This document shows, one piece after another, positions 24,002 to 31,419 of a stretch of 64,000 nt of DNA (position 1 is its first letter; each line of letters starts with the position of its first letter). The stretch spans positions 62,001 to 126,000 of the forward strand of contig NZ_JAQZAN010000011.1 of the NCBI RefSeq assembly GCF_028737255.1, read 5' to 3'. The stretch is from Actinomycetospora straminea. Its GTDB lineage: Bacteria > Actinomycetota > Actinomycetes > Mycobacteriales > Pseudonocardiaceae. Both the position numbers and the translations under genes were made by a program. The notes beneath the pieces are model-generated. The model searched no databases, had not been told where the DNA came from, and saw nothing but the letters and a program-made list of their open reading frames with translations.

Positions 24002-24897
24002 CACGCCTCCTTCAGCGGGATCGGATCCGGACCGGGGACGATGCCGGCATCGATGGCGCCGAGCCCCTCGGCCTCGAGGTGGACGCGGTCGCCCGGCGCC
24101 AGCCACGGGTAGGCGTCGGTGCCGTGCACCCGGGAGAGCTCGAGGATGCAGCCGGTGCCGACGGTGCCGGAGCCGACGAGGTCGCCGGGCACCACCCGCG
24201 TGCCGCGCGAGGCGTAGGCGATCATCTGGGCGAAGGACCAGTACAGGGCGTCGAGACGCCCGGCGCTGTAGGGCCGGTCGTTGACCGACGCCGCCATCGC
24301 GGCGCCGGGCGCGAGCTCGTCGGGCGTGAGCATCCACGGCCCGCAGCTCGACGCGAAGTCCTTGCCCTTGGCCGGACCGAGGTTGAGCTTCATCTCGGTG
24401 CCCTGCAGGTCCCGGGCGCTCCAGTCGCAGAACAGCACGTAGCCCGCGATGTGGTCGCCGGCCTCGTCGGGGGCGAGGTCGCTGCCCTCGCGGCCGATCA
24501 CCGCCGCGATCTCCAGCTCGTAGTCGAGGGCCTGGCTGCCGGGCGGGACCGGGACGTCCTCGTGCGGCCCGCGCAGCGACGCGGGGTTCGTGAAGTAGAA
24601 GCAGGGCTGGGCGTACCAGAGCGGGTCGACGGTCAGCCCGATCGCCGCGCTGGCGGTGACGACGTGCTCCTCGAAGGCCATGAAGTCACGGATCGAGGGT
24701 GGCCGGGGGATCGGCGCCAGGAGGGTGACGGTGCCCGGGTCGATCGGCTCGCCGACCTGCTCCGCGGCCGCCGCCAGCCCCTCCCGCGCGATCAGTTCGA
24801 GCAGCGACGACGAGCCCGGGACGGGGTGGAGCCGGTCGCCCCGCCACAGGCCGACCTGCTCGTCACCGTCCGCCGTCCGGTACGTGCTCCAGCGCAA
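24001..24897 (-). CDS. Fumarylacetoacetate hydrolase (FAH) family protein
   Basis: 298 residues. The FAH fold shows RDFMAFEEHV, DYELEIAAVIG (metal-binding Glu pair), FCDWSARDLQ, KGKDFASSCGPWM, SFAQMIAYASRG and the GTVGTG loop. Enzymes of this family cleave C-C bonds of 1,3-diketo acids or hydrate 2-oxoenoates late in aromatic catabolism. The start is TTG at 24897, chosen because GGAGGAGGAGCG lies immediately ahead and the family's first strand begins there. It is coupled to the downstream MBL gene. Confidence 0.9.
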   Translation of the reverse strand: MRWSTYRTADGDEQVGLWRGDRLHPVPGSSSLLELIAREGLAAAAEQVGEPIDPGTVTLLAPIPRPPSIRDFMAFEEHVVTASAAIGLTVDPLWYAQPCFYFTNPASLRGPHEDVPVPPGSQALDYELEIAAVIGREGSDLAPDEAGDHIAGYVLFCDWSARDLQGTEMKLNLGPAKGKDFASSCGPWMLTPDELAPGAAMAASVNDRPYSAGRLDALYWSFAQMIAYASRGTRVVPGDLVGSGTVGTGCILELSRVHGTDAYPWLAPGDRVHLEAEGLGAIDAGIVPGPDPIPLKEA

Positions 24898-24918
24898 CGC
24901 TCCTCCTCCTCGTCGGAC

Positions 24919-26010
24919 TCAGGCGAACTCGGCGCGCAGCTGCTCGGCCGCGAGGGTCATCGACTGCAGCTTGGCGCGCGCGAGCGGTCGCGGCAGGGAG
25001 AACATGCCGCAGTCGGTGGTCAGGTGGACACGCTCGGCCGGCACGTGCTCGAGCGCCTTGCGCACGCCGGCGACGATGTGGTCGGGGGTCTCGACGACGA
25101 GGCGCTTGATGTCGATGCAGCCGATCCCGAGGCCCTTGTCGCTGGGGTGGCGCGACCAGAGGGCGAAGTCGTCGTCGGAGAACAGCGTCTCGGCGAACGC
25201 GTACTCGACGGCGTCGACCTGCAGGTCGTTCGCGACCAGCTCGTGGAAGCCCGCGTAGGGCGTGATGCCGATCTGGGCGCCGCTGCCGAGGTGACAGATG
25301 TGGAACACGCGCAGGGCGTCGACGCCGTCGAGCGCGCGGTTGAGGGTGTCGACGATCAGCGGGTAGTCCTCGGGCTGGTGCAGCGTGAAGCCGACGTCGT
25401 CGACCTGCAGGACCTCGACGCCGGCCGCCACCGCGTCCTTGAACTCGGCGTTGTAGGCGTCCGCGAGGTCGTTGTAGAGGGCCTTCTTGTCGTGGTAGTG
25501 CCGGTCGGTGAGCCAGCCGCCGAGGTTGGTCGGGCCCATGCCGCTGCAGAACTTCACCGTGCGGGGGCTGACCGCGCGTGCCGCGCTCCACAGGTCGGCG
25601 AGGTGCATCGTGCCCCGCCCGACCGGGCCGTCGACCGCCACCTCGTTCCACGTGTTCGCGAACGCGGCGGTGCCCTCGCGGCCGAGCAGCGAGGTGAGGT
25701 GGTTCTGCTCGGGCTCCACCGTGATGCCGTCGAGGTGGTAGGCGGGGTAGAGCAGGAACGAGGAGATGAAGCCCTCGTGGCGGTCGTACCAGAGGTGGCC
25801 GTCGGTGGGCAGGTCGAGGCCGACGTCCACCTGGTCGCCGATCATGGCTCGGACGCCGTCGCTGTAGGCCTCGGCGAAGTCCCCGCGGCGCATGGCCACG
25901 CGGATGTCCTCGCCGCCGAGGTCGAAGGTGTTCCACTTGGGCCGCGGGTAGGAGCCCACCGCGGTGGTCGGGAAGAGGTGGCCGAAGTGGTCGCTGAGCC
26001 GGCGGGGCAT
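24919..26010 (-). CDS. MetE C-terminal-like cobalamin-independent methyltransferase
   Basis: 363 residues, matching only the C-terminal catalytic half of MetE (a full MetE is about 750). It begins FPTTAVGSYPRP, then has VLQVDDVGFT, the zinc site HICHLG (His and Cys), VEYAFAETL and the last Cys in TTDCGMFSLPR. Stand-alone members move methyl groups from varied donors, or act on other substrates in catabolic clusters (epoxyalkane:CoM transferase is one relative). Its position in front of an FAH/MBL pair, under a LysR gene, makes methionine synthesis unlikely. The start is ATG 26010. Confidence 0.87.
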   Translation of the reverse strand: MPRRLSDHFGHLFPTTAVGSYPRPKWNTFDLGGEDIRVAMRRGDFAEAYSDGVRAMIGDQVDVGLDLPTDGHLWYDRHEGFISSFLLYPAYHLDGITVEPEQNHLTSLLGREGTAAFANTWNEVAVDGPVGRGTMHLADLWSAARAVSPRTVKFCSGMGPTNLGGWLTDRHYHDKKALYNDLADAYNAEFKDAVAAGVEVLQVDDVGFTLHQPEDYPLIVDTLNRALDGVDALRVFHICHLGSGAQIGITPYAGFHELVANDLQVDAVEYAFAETLFSDDDFALWSRHPSDKGLGIGCIDIKRLVVETPDHIVAGVRKALEHVPAERVHLTTDCGMFSLPRPLARAKLQSMTLAAEQLRAEFA

Positions 26011-26109
26011 GGCGGGCCTCCACGTCGTCGAGGGGGTCGTCCCGTCACCGTGGCGTGCCAGCCGCGCCGGGTCACGTGCCGAATCGGTTGCGATGCGGCC
26101 TTGACAGGG

Positions 26110-26976
26110 TCAGGTGGTGAGCAGCTCGGCGGCCTGGCGGAAGGCGACGGCGGTGCGCGAGTCGTCGTCGGCGCGGGTGGCCACCGAGACCTGCGCCTCC
26201 GCGCCCGCGAGCGGCACGAAGCACACGTCGGGGCGTGGGAAGTAGCGCTCGGCGAGCAGGCCGTGGACGCCGAGCATCCCCGACGTCGCGACCGCGGCCG
26301 GGATCGCGGCCGGGGTGCGGACGACGGGGCTGCGCCGCGACGTCTGGCCCGTCACGCCCGCCCACCGGCCGAGGCCCGGGTGGCGCCCGGCCACGGCCAC
26401 CCAGGGCCGGCCGTCGACGTCGTCCTCGGCGAGGTGGTCGGCGTCGGCGAGCGGGGAGGAGGCGGGGACGACCGCGACGCGCGGGGTGGCGAACAGCCGG
26501 TCGAGGCGCACGCCGTCCACCGCGCCCACGTCGTGGATCACGGCGACGTCCACCTCGCCGGCGCGCACCGCCTCGTACTGGGTGTCCCAGTCCAGCTCGA
26601 TGTGCACGAGCGCGCGGCCCGGCAGCTGCGCGGTGACGAGCTCGCGCAGCGCGGGCCACCGGTCGGCCGCCCCGAACCCGAGGACGCCGACGCGGACGAC
26701 GGCGTCGTCGGGGGCCGGCGGGGCGTCGCGGACGGCGGCGGCGAGGTCGTCGACGCGGGCCAGCACCTCGCGGGCCCGGTCGACCAGCCGCGCGCCGGCG
26801 GGCGTCAGCGTGACCCGGCGGCTGGTGCGCTCGAACAGGAGCGCGCCGACCTCCTTCTCCAGGGCGCGGACGTGCCGCCCGAAGGCCTGCGGCGCGATCC
26901 AGTGCCGCTCCGCCGCCTTCCGGAAGTGCCGTTCCTCCGCGAGCGTCACCACGTAGCGGAGTTCTCGGATGTCCAT
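26110..26976 (-). CDS. LysR-family transcriptional regulator
   Basis: 288 residues. The winged HTH occupies residues 1-60: MDIRELRYVVTLAEERHF, RKAAERHWIAPQAFGRHVRALEKEVGALLF, then FERTSRRVTLTPAG. The periplasmic-binding-like ligand domain follows. One oddity is WIAPQAFGRHVRALE in place of the usual S/TQPALSxxIxxLE. It lies 100 bp upstream of the MetE-like gene on the same strand and diverges from the SDR gene at 27082. Control of the 21.7-26 kb catabolic genes is the simplest reading. Confidence 0.9.
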   Translation of the reverse strand: MDIRELRYVVTLAEERHFRKAAERHWIAPQAFGRHVRALEKEVGALLFERTSRRVTLTPAGARLVDRAREVLARVDDLAAAVRDAPPAPDDAVVRVGVLGFGAADRWPALRELVTAQLPGRALVHIELDWDTQYEAVRAGEVDVAVIHDVGAVDGVRLDRLFATPRVAVVPASSPLADADHLAEDDVDGRPWVAVAGRHPGLGRWAGVTGQTSRRSPVVRTPAAIPAAVATSGMLGVHGLLAERYFPRPDVCFVPLAGAEAQVSVATRADDDSRTAVAFRQAAELLTT

Positions 26977-27044
26977 GTGCGCCTCCGTCCCGGCGACGCT
27001 ACTGCGGTCCGGGGACGGGAGAAACCGCCGCTCGACCTGCAGTC

Positions 27045-27075
27045 TTGACCTCCACCGTCGTTGAGGTCGCACCGT
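27045..27075 (+). promoter_or_regulatory. MerR-type promoter of the SDR-QueA operon
   Basis: TTGACC (27045-27050), a 19-bp spacer, then CACCGT (27070-27075) and, six bases on, the ATG at 27082. A dyad GACCTC-N10-GAGGTC (27047-27052, 27063-27068) sits in the spacer. The overlong spacer with an internal dyad is the hallmark of MerR-activated promoters; the distance to ATG implies a leaderless mRNA. The -10 is poor, as expected for an activated promoter. Confidence 0.55.
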
Positions 27076-27081
27076 CGAGCC

Positions 27082-27774
27082 ATGAGCGAACACCGACCCA
27101 CGGCCCTCGTCACGGGCGCGTCCCGCGGACTGGGTCGCGCCCTCACCGCCGACCTCGCGCGGGACGGCTGGCAGGTCGTCGTCGACGCCCGCCACGGCGA
27201 CGCGCTCGCCGAGGCGGTCGCCGGCCTGCCCGGCGTCGTCGACGTCCCGGGCGACGTCGCCGACCCCGCCCACCGCATCGCCCTCGCGCAGGCCGTCGAG
27301 GAACTCGGCGGGCTCGACGTCCTCGTCCTCAACGCGAGCCTGCTCGGGCCCAGCCCGCAGCCCGCGCTCGCCGACTACCCCCTCGACGTCCTCGAGCAGG
27401 TGCTGCGCGTCAACGTGGTCGCGCCGCTCGGGCTCGTGCAGGCGCTGCGCCCGCTGCTGCGGCCCGGTGCCCGGATCCTCGCGATCACCTCCGACGCGGG
27501 CGCCGAGCCGATGGACGGCTGGGGCGGCTACGGCACGTCGAAGGCGGCGCTGGAGTTCCTGGCGTCGGTCCTGGCCGTCGAGAACCCGCAGTGGCGCGTG
27601 CTCGTCGTCGACCCCGGCGACATGCGCACGGTCATGCACCAGGAGGCCTTCCCGGGCGAGGACATCAGCGACCGCCCGGAGCCCGAGACCGTCGTCCCCG
27701 CCCTGCGCGCGCTCGTCGACGGCGACCGGCCGAGCGGCCGCTACCGCGCCGCGGACCTGGTGGTGACGTCGTGA
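27082..27774 (+). CDS. Short-chain dehydrogenase/reductase
   Basis: 230 residues. Cofactor loop ALVTGASRGLGRAL, NAS in place of the usual NAG (VLVLNASLLG), the active-site Ser in ITSDAG and YGTSKAALEF (YxxxK). ATG 27082 is supported by the promoter geometry (leaderless). The stop overlaps the queA start by 4 bp (GTGA), which couples an SDR to a tRNA-modification-type enzyme. Substrate unknown. Confidence 0.9.
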   Translation: MSEHRPTALVTGASRGLGRALTADLARDGWQVVVDARHGDALAEAVAGLPGVVDVPGDVADPAHRIALAQAVEELGGLDVLVLNASLLGPSPQPALADYPLDVLEQVLRVNVVAPLGLVQALRPLLRPGARILAITSDAGAEPMDGWGGYGTSKAALEFLASVLAVENPQWRVLVVDPGDMRTVMHQEAFPGEDISDRPEPETVVPALRALVDGDRPSGRYRAADLVVTS

Positions 27775-28814
27775 CCGTCCTCCCGCTGACCCGCTTCGTC
27801 CTCCCGCCCGACGCCGAGGCCCACGAGCCGCCGGAGCACCGCGGCCTGGCGCGCGACGGGGTGCGGCTGCTGGTGGCAAGGCCCGGGGTGGTCGAGCACC
27901 GGCGGTTCGACGAGCTCGCCGCCGTCCTCGACCCGGGCGACCTGCTCGTCGTCAACACCTCCGCGACGCTGCCGGCCGCGCTCGACGTCCGGCACCGGGA
28001 CGGGCGGGCGATGACCCTGCACGTGGCGACGGCCCTCGACGACGGCGACTGGGTCGTCGAGCCACGCCGCCCCGACGGGCCCGAGACCGACGTGGCCGTC
28101 GGCGACCGGCTCGGCCCGCCCGGTCTCGTGCTGACGCTCGTCGCGCCCTATCCCGACGAGCACGCGCCGCGGCGGCTGTGGCGGGCCCGGCCGTGGCCGC
28201 CGGTCCGGCTCGCGGGCTACCTCGCGACCTACGGCCGGCCCATCGCCTACGGGCACCTCGCCGGCCGGTTCCCGTTGGCCGACCACCAGACCGTCTACGC
28301 CACGGTGCCCGGCAGCGCGGAGATGCCGAGCGCGGGGCGGCCACTGTCCGAGCGCCTGCTGGTGCGGCTCATGGCGCGCGGGGTCACGGTGGCGCCGTTG
28401 GTGCTGCACGCCGGGGTGTCGAGCCCCGAGAAGCACGAGCCGCCGACACCCGAGCGGTTCGTGGTGCCCGCGGCCACGGCGCGGCTCGTGAACTCGGCGC
28501 ACGAGGCCGGGTCGCGGGTCGTCGCGGTGGGGACGACGGTGGTGCGGGCGCTGGAGACCGTGGCCGCACCCGGCGGGACCGTGTCCCCGGGACACGGGTG
28601 GACCGACCTCGTCCTCGGCGCCGACCGCCCCGCCCGCACCGTCACCGGGCTCGTCTCCGGGCTGCACGAGCCGGAGGCGAGCCACCTCGCGCTGCTCGAG
28701 GCCGTCGCCGGCCCGGCGCTGGTCGGGCAGGCGTACGCGGCCGCGCTCGCCGGCCGCTACCTCTGGCACGAGTTCGGCGACTCGACGCTCCTGCTGCCGG
28801 GGGAGGCGTCGTGA
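27771..28814 (+). CDS. queA: QueA-like S-adenosylmethionine:tRNA ribosyltransferase-isomerase
   Basis: 347 residues from GTG 27771. QueA family features: LARDGVRLLVA, LLVVNTSATLPA (family: NxTKVxPA-like), RPIAYGHL (family: PxYxxxx), the block FPLADHQTVYATVPGSAEMPSAGRP matching the family's ERYQTVYA...GSVAAPTAGLH, APLVLHAGVSS, and GTTVVRALETVA. Classical QueA moves the ribosyl group of SAM to preQ1-tRNA. The conserved residues are looser than in textbook QueA, and no tgt, queC, queD, queE or queG is in the window, so it may act on another substrate. It is coupled at both ends by GTGA overlaps. Confidence 0.78.
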   Translation: MTVLPLTRFVLPPDAEAHEPPEHRGLARDGVRLLVARPGVVEHRRFDELAAVLDPGDLLVVNTSATLPAALDVRHRDGRAMTLHVATALDDGDWVVEPRRPDGPETDVAVGDRLGPPGLVLTLVAPYPDEHAPRRLWRARPWPPVRLAGYLATYGRPIAYGHLAGRFPLADHQTVYATVPGSAEMPSAGRPLSERLLVRLMARGVTVAPLVLHAGVSSPEKHEPPTPERFVVPAATARLVNSAHEAGSRVVAVGTTVVRALETVAAPGGTVSPGHGWTDLVLGADRPARTVTGLVSGLHEPEASHLALLEAVAGPALVGQAYAAALAGRYLWHEFGDSTLLLPGEAS

Positions 28815-29200
28815 GGTCGACGCGGCACGCGCCGCTGCTCCTGCACAACACCATGCGGATCACTCCGGGTCACCTCGCGGAGTTCCGGGCCGCGGTCGAG
28901 AAGGCCGTCGCGTTCGTCGAGGAGCACGGGCCGCAGCTGGCGGTGCAGGTCTTCGTCGACGAGGAGCACCTGCTCGCCCACAGCTTCCAGCTCTACCCCG
29001 ACTCCGCGGCGATCGTGCGGCACTGGGAGCTCTCCGACCCCTACATCCGCGAGGTGATGGAGCACTGCACCGTCGAGCGGCTGGCGATGTACGGCGAGCC
29101 GGAGGAGGACGTCGTCGGCGACGCGTTCCGCCCGGACGTCGCGGGGGACGTCCCGCGCGCGATCGTGCCCCGGCTCATCGGGTTCGTGCGGGAGACTTGA
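28811..29200 (+). CDS. Small protein, possible dimeric alpha-beta barrel (ABM-like)
   Basis: 129 residues from GTG 28811, overlapping the queA stop by 4 bp. The visible pattern, NTMRITPGHLAEFRAAVEKAVAFVEEHGPQL, AVQVFVDEEHLLAHSFQLYPDSAAIVRHWELSD, resembles antibiotic-biosynthesis-monooxygenase-like ferredoxin folds (strand, helix, strand, helix). No catalytic motif is clear. Its last codons overlap the MerR-type promoter at 29197. Third gene of the SDR-QueA operon; function unknown. Confidence 0.75.
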   Translation: MRSTRHAPLLLHNTMRITPGHLAEFRAAVEKAVAFVEEHGPQLAVQVFVDEEHLLAHSFQLYPDSAAIVRHWELSDPYIREVMEHCTVERLAMYGEPEEDVVGDAFRPDVAGDVPRAIVPRLIGFVRET

Positions 29201-29227
29201 CCCTCACGCGACGGGAGGGCCGAGGGT
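29197..29227 (+). promoter_or_regulatory. MerR-type autoregulatory promoter (TipAL-like)
   Basis: TTGACC (29197-29202), 19-bp spacer, GAGGGT (29222-29227), then ATG at 29235, seven bases on. The dyad CCCTCACG...CGGGAGGG (29201-29219, 19 bp, nearly symmetric) lies in the spacer. This closely resembles promoters bound by TipAL-family regulators. It overlaps the end of the preceding gene. Confidence 0.65.
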
Positions 29228-29234
29228 GGTGCCC

Positions 29235-30020
29235 ATGACCGGGACGGCAGCGGGGACGACCACCTGGACGGTGGGGCAGGTCGCCGAGCGGTCCGGGGTG
29301 ACGGTGCGGACCCTGCACCACTACGACGAGATCGGGCTGCTGCGCCCGAGCCGTCGCAGCACGGCCGGGTACCGGCTCTACACCCCGGACGACCTCGTGC
29401 GGCTGCAGCACGTCGTCGTCTACCGGCGGCTCGGGTTCGCGCTCGAGGAGGTCGCGGTCCTCCTCGACGACCCCGACGCCGACGTCGCCGCGCACCTGCG
29501 CCGGCAGCGGGCCGAGGTCATGTCCCGGCTGGACGAGCTCGCCGAGCTCGTCACGGCCATCGACCGAGCCCTGGAGGCAGAGGTGTCCGGAATCCAGCTC
29601 ACGCCCGACGAGCAGCGCGAGCTGTTCGGGGAGGGCTTCAAGGAGGAGTACCAGCAGGAGGCGCAGGAGCGCTGGGGCGACACGGAGGTGTGGCGGCAGT
29701 CCCAGGAGCGCACCGCGCGCTACACGAAGGCCGACTGGCAGGCCATGAAGGCCGAGATGGACGAGGTCAACGCCCGGTTCGTCGCGGCCCTGCAGGCCGG
29801 CGAGCCCGCCGACTCCCCGGCGGCGATGGACGTCGCGGAGGCCCATCGCCAGCACATCTCGCGGTGGTTCTACGACTGCTCGCCGGAGATGCACGCCGGC
29901 CTCTCCGAGATGTACGTGGCCGACGAGCGGTTCACCACGACCTACGAGGACATCGCGCCCGGGCTGGCGCAGTACGTCCACGATGCCGCGCACGCCAATG
30001 CGGCACGGCAGGGAACGTGA
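29235..30020 (+). CDS. MerR-family regulator with TipAS ligand-binding domain
   Basis: 261 residues. The MerR DNA-binding domain covers about residues 11-80: VGQVAERSGVTVRTLHHYDEIGLLRPSRR, STAGYRLYTPDDLVRLQ, YRRLGFALEEVAVLL. A coiled coil follows, then the TipAS domain with WFYDCSPEMHAGLSEMYVADERFTTTYE. The cysteine in YDCSPE is the position used for covalent thiopeptide capture in TipA relatives. It would activate transcription on drug binding. ATG 29235 is supported by the leaderless promoter. Targets suggested by shared promoter geometry are the SDR-QueA operon, itself, and the gene at 32361. Confidence 0.92.
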   Translation: MTGTAAGTTTWTVGQVAERSGVTVRTLHHYDEIGLLRPSRRSTAGYRLYTPDDLVRLQHVVVYRRLGFALEEVAVLLDDPDADVAAHLRRQRAEVMSRLDELAELVTAIDRALEAEVSGIQLTPDEQRELFGEGFKEEYQQEAQERWGDTEVWRQSQERTARYTKADWQAMKAEMDEVNARFVAALQAGEPADSPAAMDVAEAHRQHISRWFYDCSPEMHAGLSEMYVADERFTTTYEDIAPGLAQYVHDAAHANAARQGT

Positions 30021-30070
30021 CCGACCGGTAGCCGGCGCGGTGCAGCTCGACGTGGGTCCGCACCTGGGGG

Positions 30071-30134
30071 AACGCCTCCTCGCCACCGGCACTCGGTCCG
30101 CCGACCCGTGTCCCGAGGACACGGGTCGGCACCG
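30071..30134 (+). repeat. 64-bp repeat with perfect palindrome, copy 1
   Basis: Starts AACGCCTCCTCGCC and ends with the palindrome CCGACCCGTGTCC-CGA-GGACACGGGTCGG (13-bp arms, 30101-30129). It is 61/64 identical to 31252-31315, in direct orientation. The pair brackets the 30333-31234 genes. Confidence 0.8.
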
Positions 30135-30180
30135 CCTCCCGCTTGACCGGCAGTGCGTGGCCCCACCGTTGGCGCGAGAA

Positions 30181-30210
30181 CGGTCTGCCGCGGTCTGCCG
30201 CGGTCTGCCG
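30181..30210 (+). repeat. Three tandem copies of CGGTCTGCCG
   Basis: Three exact 10-bp units back to back, one helical turn each, about 120 bp upstream of the gene at 30333. Could be slippage or a phased protein-binding array. Confidence 0.7.
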
Positions 30211-30332
30211 CCGGGCTCGACCGGGCGCGGGCGCCGACCGCCGTCATGAGCGGGCGAGATCCTCCGAACCGGACCCACCGCGGCTCGTCGATCGATAGCG
30301 TGCGTGTCATCGGCGCGAAGGAGGGGCGAGAC

Positions 30333-30668
30333 ATGACCCGACCCCTGCCCGTCGGCGGCGGGGCCTTCACCGTCGACATCACCCGGGCGCCCGAGGCGAT
30401 CCGGGAGTTGCGGACCGCTCTCGCCGAGCTGGAGGAGATCAAGCGCGACGCCGTGTACCTCGGGCAGCTGCAGGCGCCGGCCGGTGACCAGGTCAGTGAG
30501 GACGCCACGCGCATGCTCCGCGAGACGGCGTCGCTCGGGCCCGGCTCGTTGCTCAGCGCGCTGACCGACGGCATCGCGGAGATCACGCGCATGATCGAGG
30601 CGCTCCAGGTCGGTTTCGACGCCTACCGGCGGGCGGACGACGACGCCCGCGCCCAGCAGTCGTCGTGA
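30333..30668 (+). CDS. Small helical ESX/PE-like protein
   Basis: 111 residues from ATG 30333 with a strong SD (AAGGAGGGG). The sequence is almost wholly helical: FTVDITRAPEAIRELRTALAELEEIKRDA, then SEDATRMLRE and LTDGIAEITRMIEALQVGFDAYRRAD. This two-helix layout resembles PE/WXG100-like substrates of type VII secretion and the small proteins that accompany DUF3558 lipoproteins in Pseudonocardiaceae. There is no WxG motif. Its stop overlaps the DUF3558 gene (GTGA), so the two are made together. Export is inference. Confidence 0.75.
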   Translation: MTRPLPVGGGAFTVDITRAPEAIRELRTALAELEEIKRDAVYLGQLQAPAGDQVSEDATRMLRETASLGPGSLLSALTDGIAEITRMIEALQVGFDAYRRADDDARAQQSS

Positions 30669-31234
30669 TCGCCCTCGGTCGAGCTGCTCTGGCCGTCCTC
30701 CTGTTCGCGCTCGCAGGATGTGGTTCGGAGGCGGCTCCGGCCGCGCCGCCCGCCGGCGACGGCCGACACGGCGCGGCTCTCCCTCAGGCACCACGGGATG
30801 TCCGGCCGTTGTCGGCGGACCCTTGCGCAGCGATCACAGCAGCGCAGCTGCGGGCTCTCGGCTTCGAACCCGCCGGTGAGCGAGTCACCCTCCCGACCGG
30901 CGAAGCGTCGTGTGAGTGGCGCGGGCCGGCGGGCTCGCCGTACACCAACGTGGGCGTGGCGACCGCGCGAGACATCCTGGTCGACACCTACCGCGTGCGG
31001 CAGTTCTCGATCTTCCGACCCACGACGATCGACGATCTCCCGGCGGTGGTGGAGCAGACGAACGCCACTTCCATCTCGTGCAACGTGACCGTCGGGACCG
31101 CGCAGAACCAGGGCTTCCTCGTCATCTACGACGGAACCTTCAAGCCCGACGGGCAGCCGAACGATCCGTGTGGGCAGGCGCAACAGATCGCCCAGCGGGT
31201 CGTGGCCGCGCTCCCCATGCTCCCGGCCAAGTAG
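30665..31234 (+). CDS. DUF3558-domain lipoprotein
   Basis: 189 residues from GTG 30665 (GTGA overlap). Signal peptide LGRAALAVLLFALAGC with lipobox LAGC; then a low-complexity spacer and the DUF3558 domain: DPCAAITAAQLRALGF, ASCEWRGP, and the C-terminal DPCGQAQQIAQRVVAALP. The paired cysteines in DPC...SCEW probably form disulfides outside the membrane. DUF3558 is common in Pseudonocardiales and mycobacteria and has no assigned function. The pair with the small helical protein suggests a cell-envelope module. Confidence 0.85.
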   Translation: MIALGRAALAVLLFALAGCGSEAAPAAPPAGDGRHGAALPQAPRDVRPLSADPCAAITAAQLRALGFEPAGERVTLPTGEASCEWRGPAGSPYTNVGVATARDILVDTYRVRQFSIFRPTTIDDLPAVVEQTNATSISCNVTVGTAQNQGFLVIYDGTFKPDGQPNDPCGQAQQIAQRVVAALPMLPAK

Positions 31235-31251
31235 GAACGGTCTCCCGAGGC

Positions 31252-31315
31252 AACGCCTCCTCACCACCGGCACTCGATCCGCCGACCCGTGTCCCAAGGA
31301 CACGGGTCGGCACCG
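31252..31315 (+). repeat. 64-bp repeat with perfect palindrome, copy 2
   Basis: Direct repeat of 30071-30134 with 3 differences. Palindrome arms 31282-31294 and 31298-31310, loop CAA. Lies just after the DUF3558 stop, so it can act as a terminator. Confidence 0.8.
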
Positions 31316-31386
31316 GGACCCCGCACGCCCGGCGACCAACGAACCGCTCCCCGGGGAATGCTCCGTCCACTGTGAAGCCCGAGCGC

Positions 31387-31409
31387 ACCCGTGTCCCGAG
31401 GACACGGGT
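31387..31409. repeat. Third copy of the ACCCGTGTCC palindrome
   Basis: ACCCGTGTCC-CGA-GGACACGGGT, the inner 10-bp arms of the 64-bp repeat's palindrome, without the flanking repeat. It sits 10 bp from the stop of the convergent oxidoreductase gene at 31420; with the copy at 31282 it makes a double hairpin between convergent genes. Confidence 0.75.
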
Positions 31410-31419
31410 CGGCCCCCAC

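Larger units (their letters stand above)
30021..30332. other. 312-bp intergenic region with repeats
   Basis: Contains no convincing gene. It holds the first copy of a 64-bp repeat with a palindrome (30071-30134), a 10-bp tandem triplet repeat (30181-30210), a possible -10 TAGCGT (30296-30301) and the SD AAGGAGGGG ahead of the small gene at 30333. Confidence 0.7.

Noticed and set aside
21974-24112. Forward open frame of 712 codons opposite the amidohydrolase and MBL genes
   Set aside because: Shadow frame; product rich in Gly/Val/Arg/His repeats, crosses two real gene boundaries.
28578-28601. Possible fourth copy of the GTGTCC/GGACAC palindrome
   Set aside because: It lies inside queA and encodes TVSPGHGW, a segment expected there in the protein family, and it lacks the CGA loop and flanks. 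Probably chance in GC-rich coding DNA.
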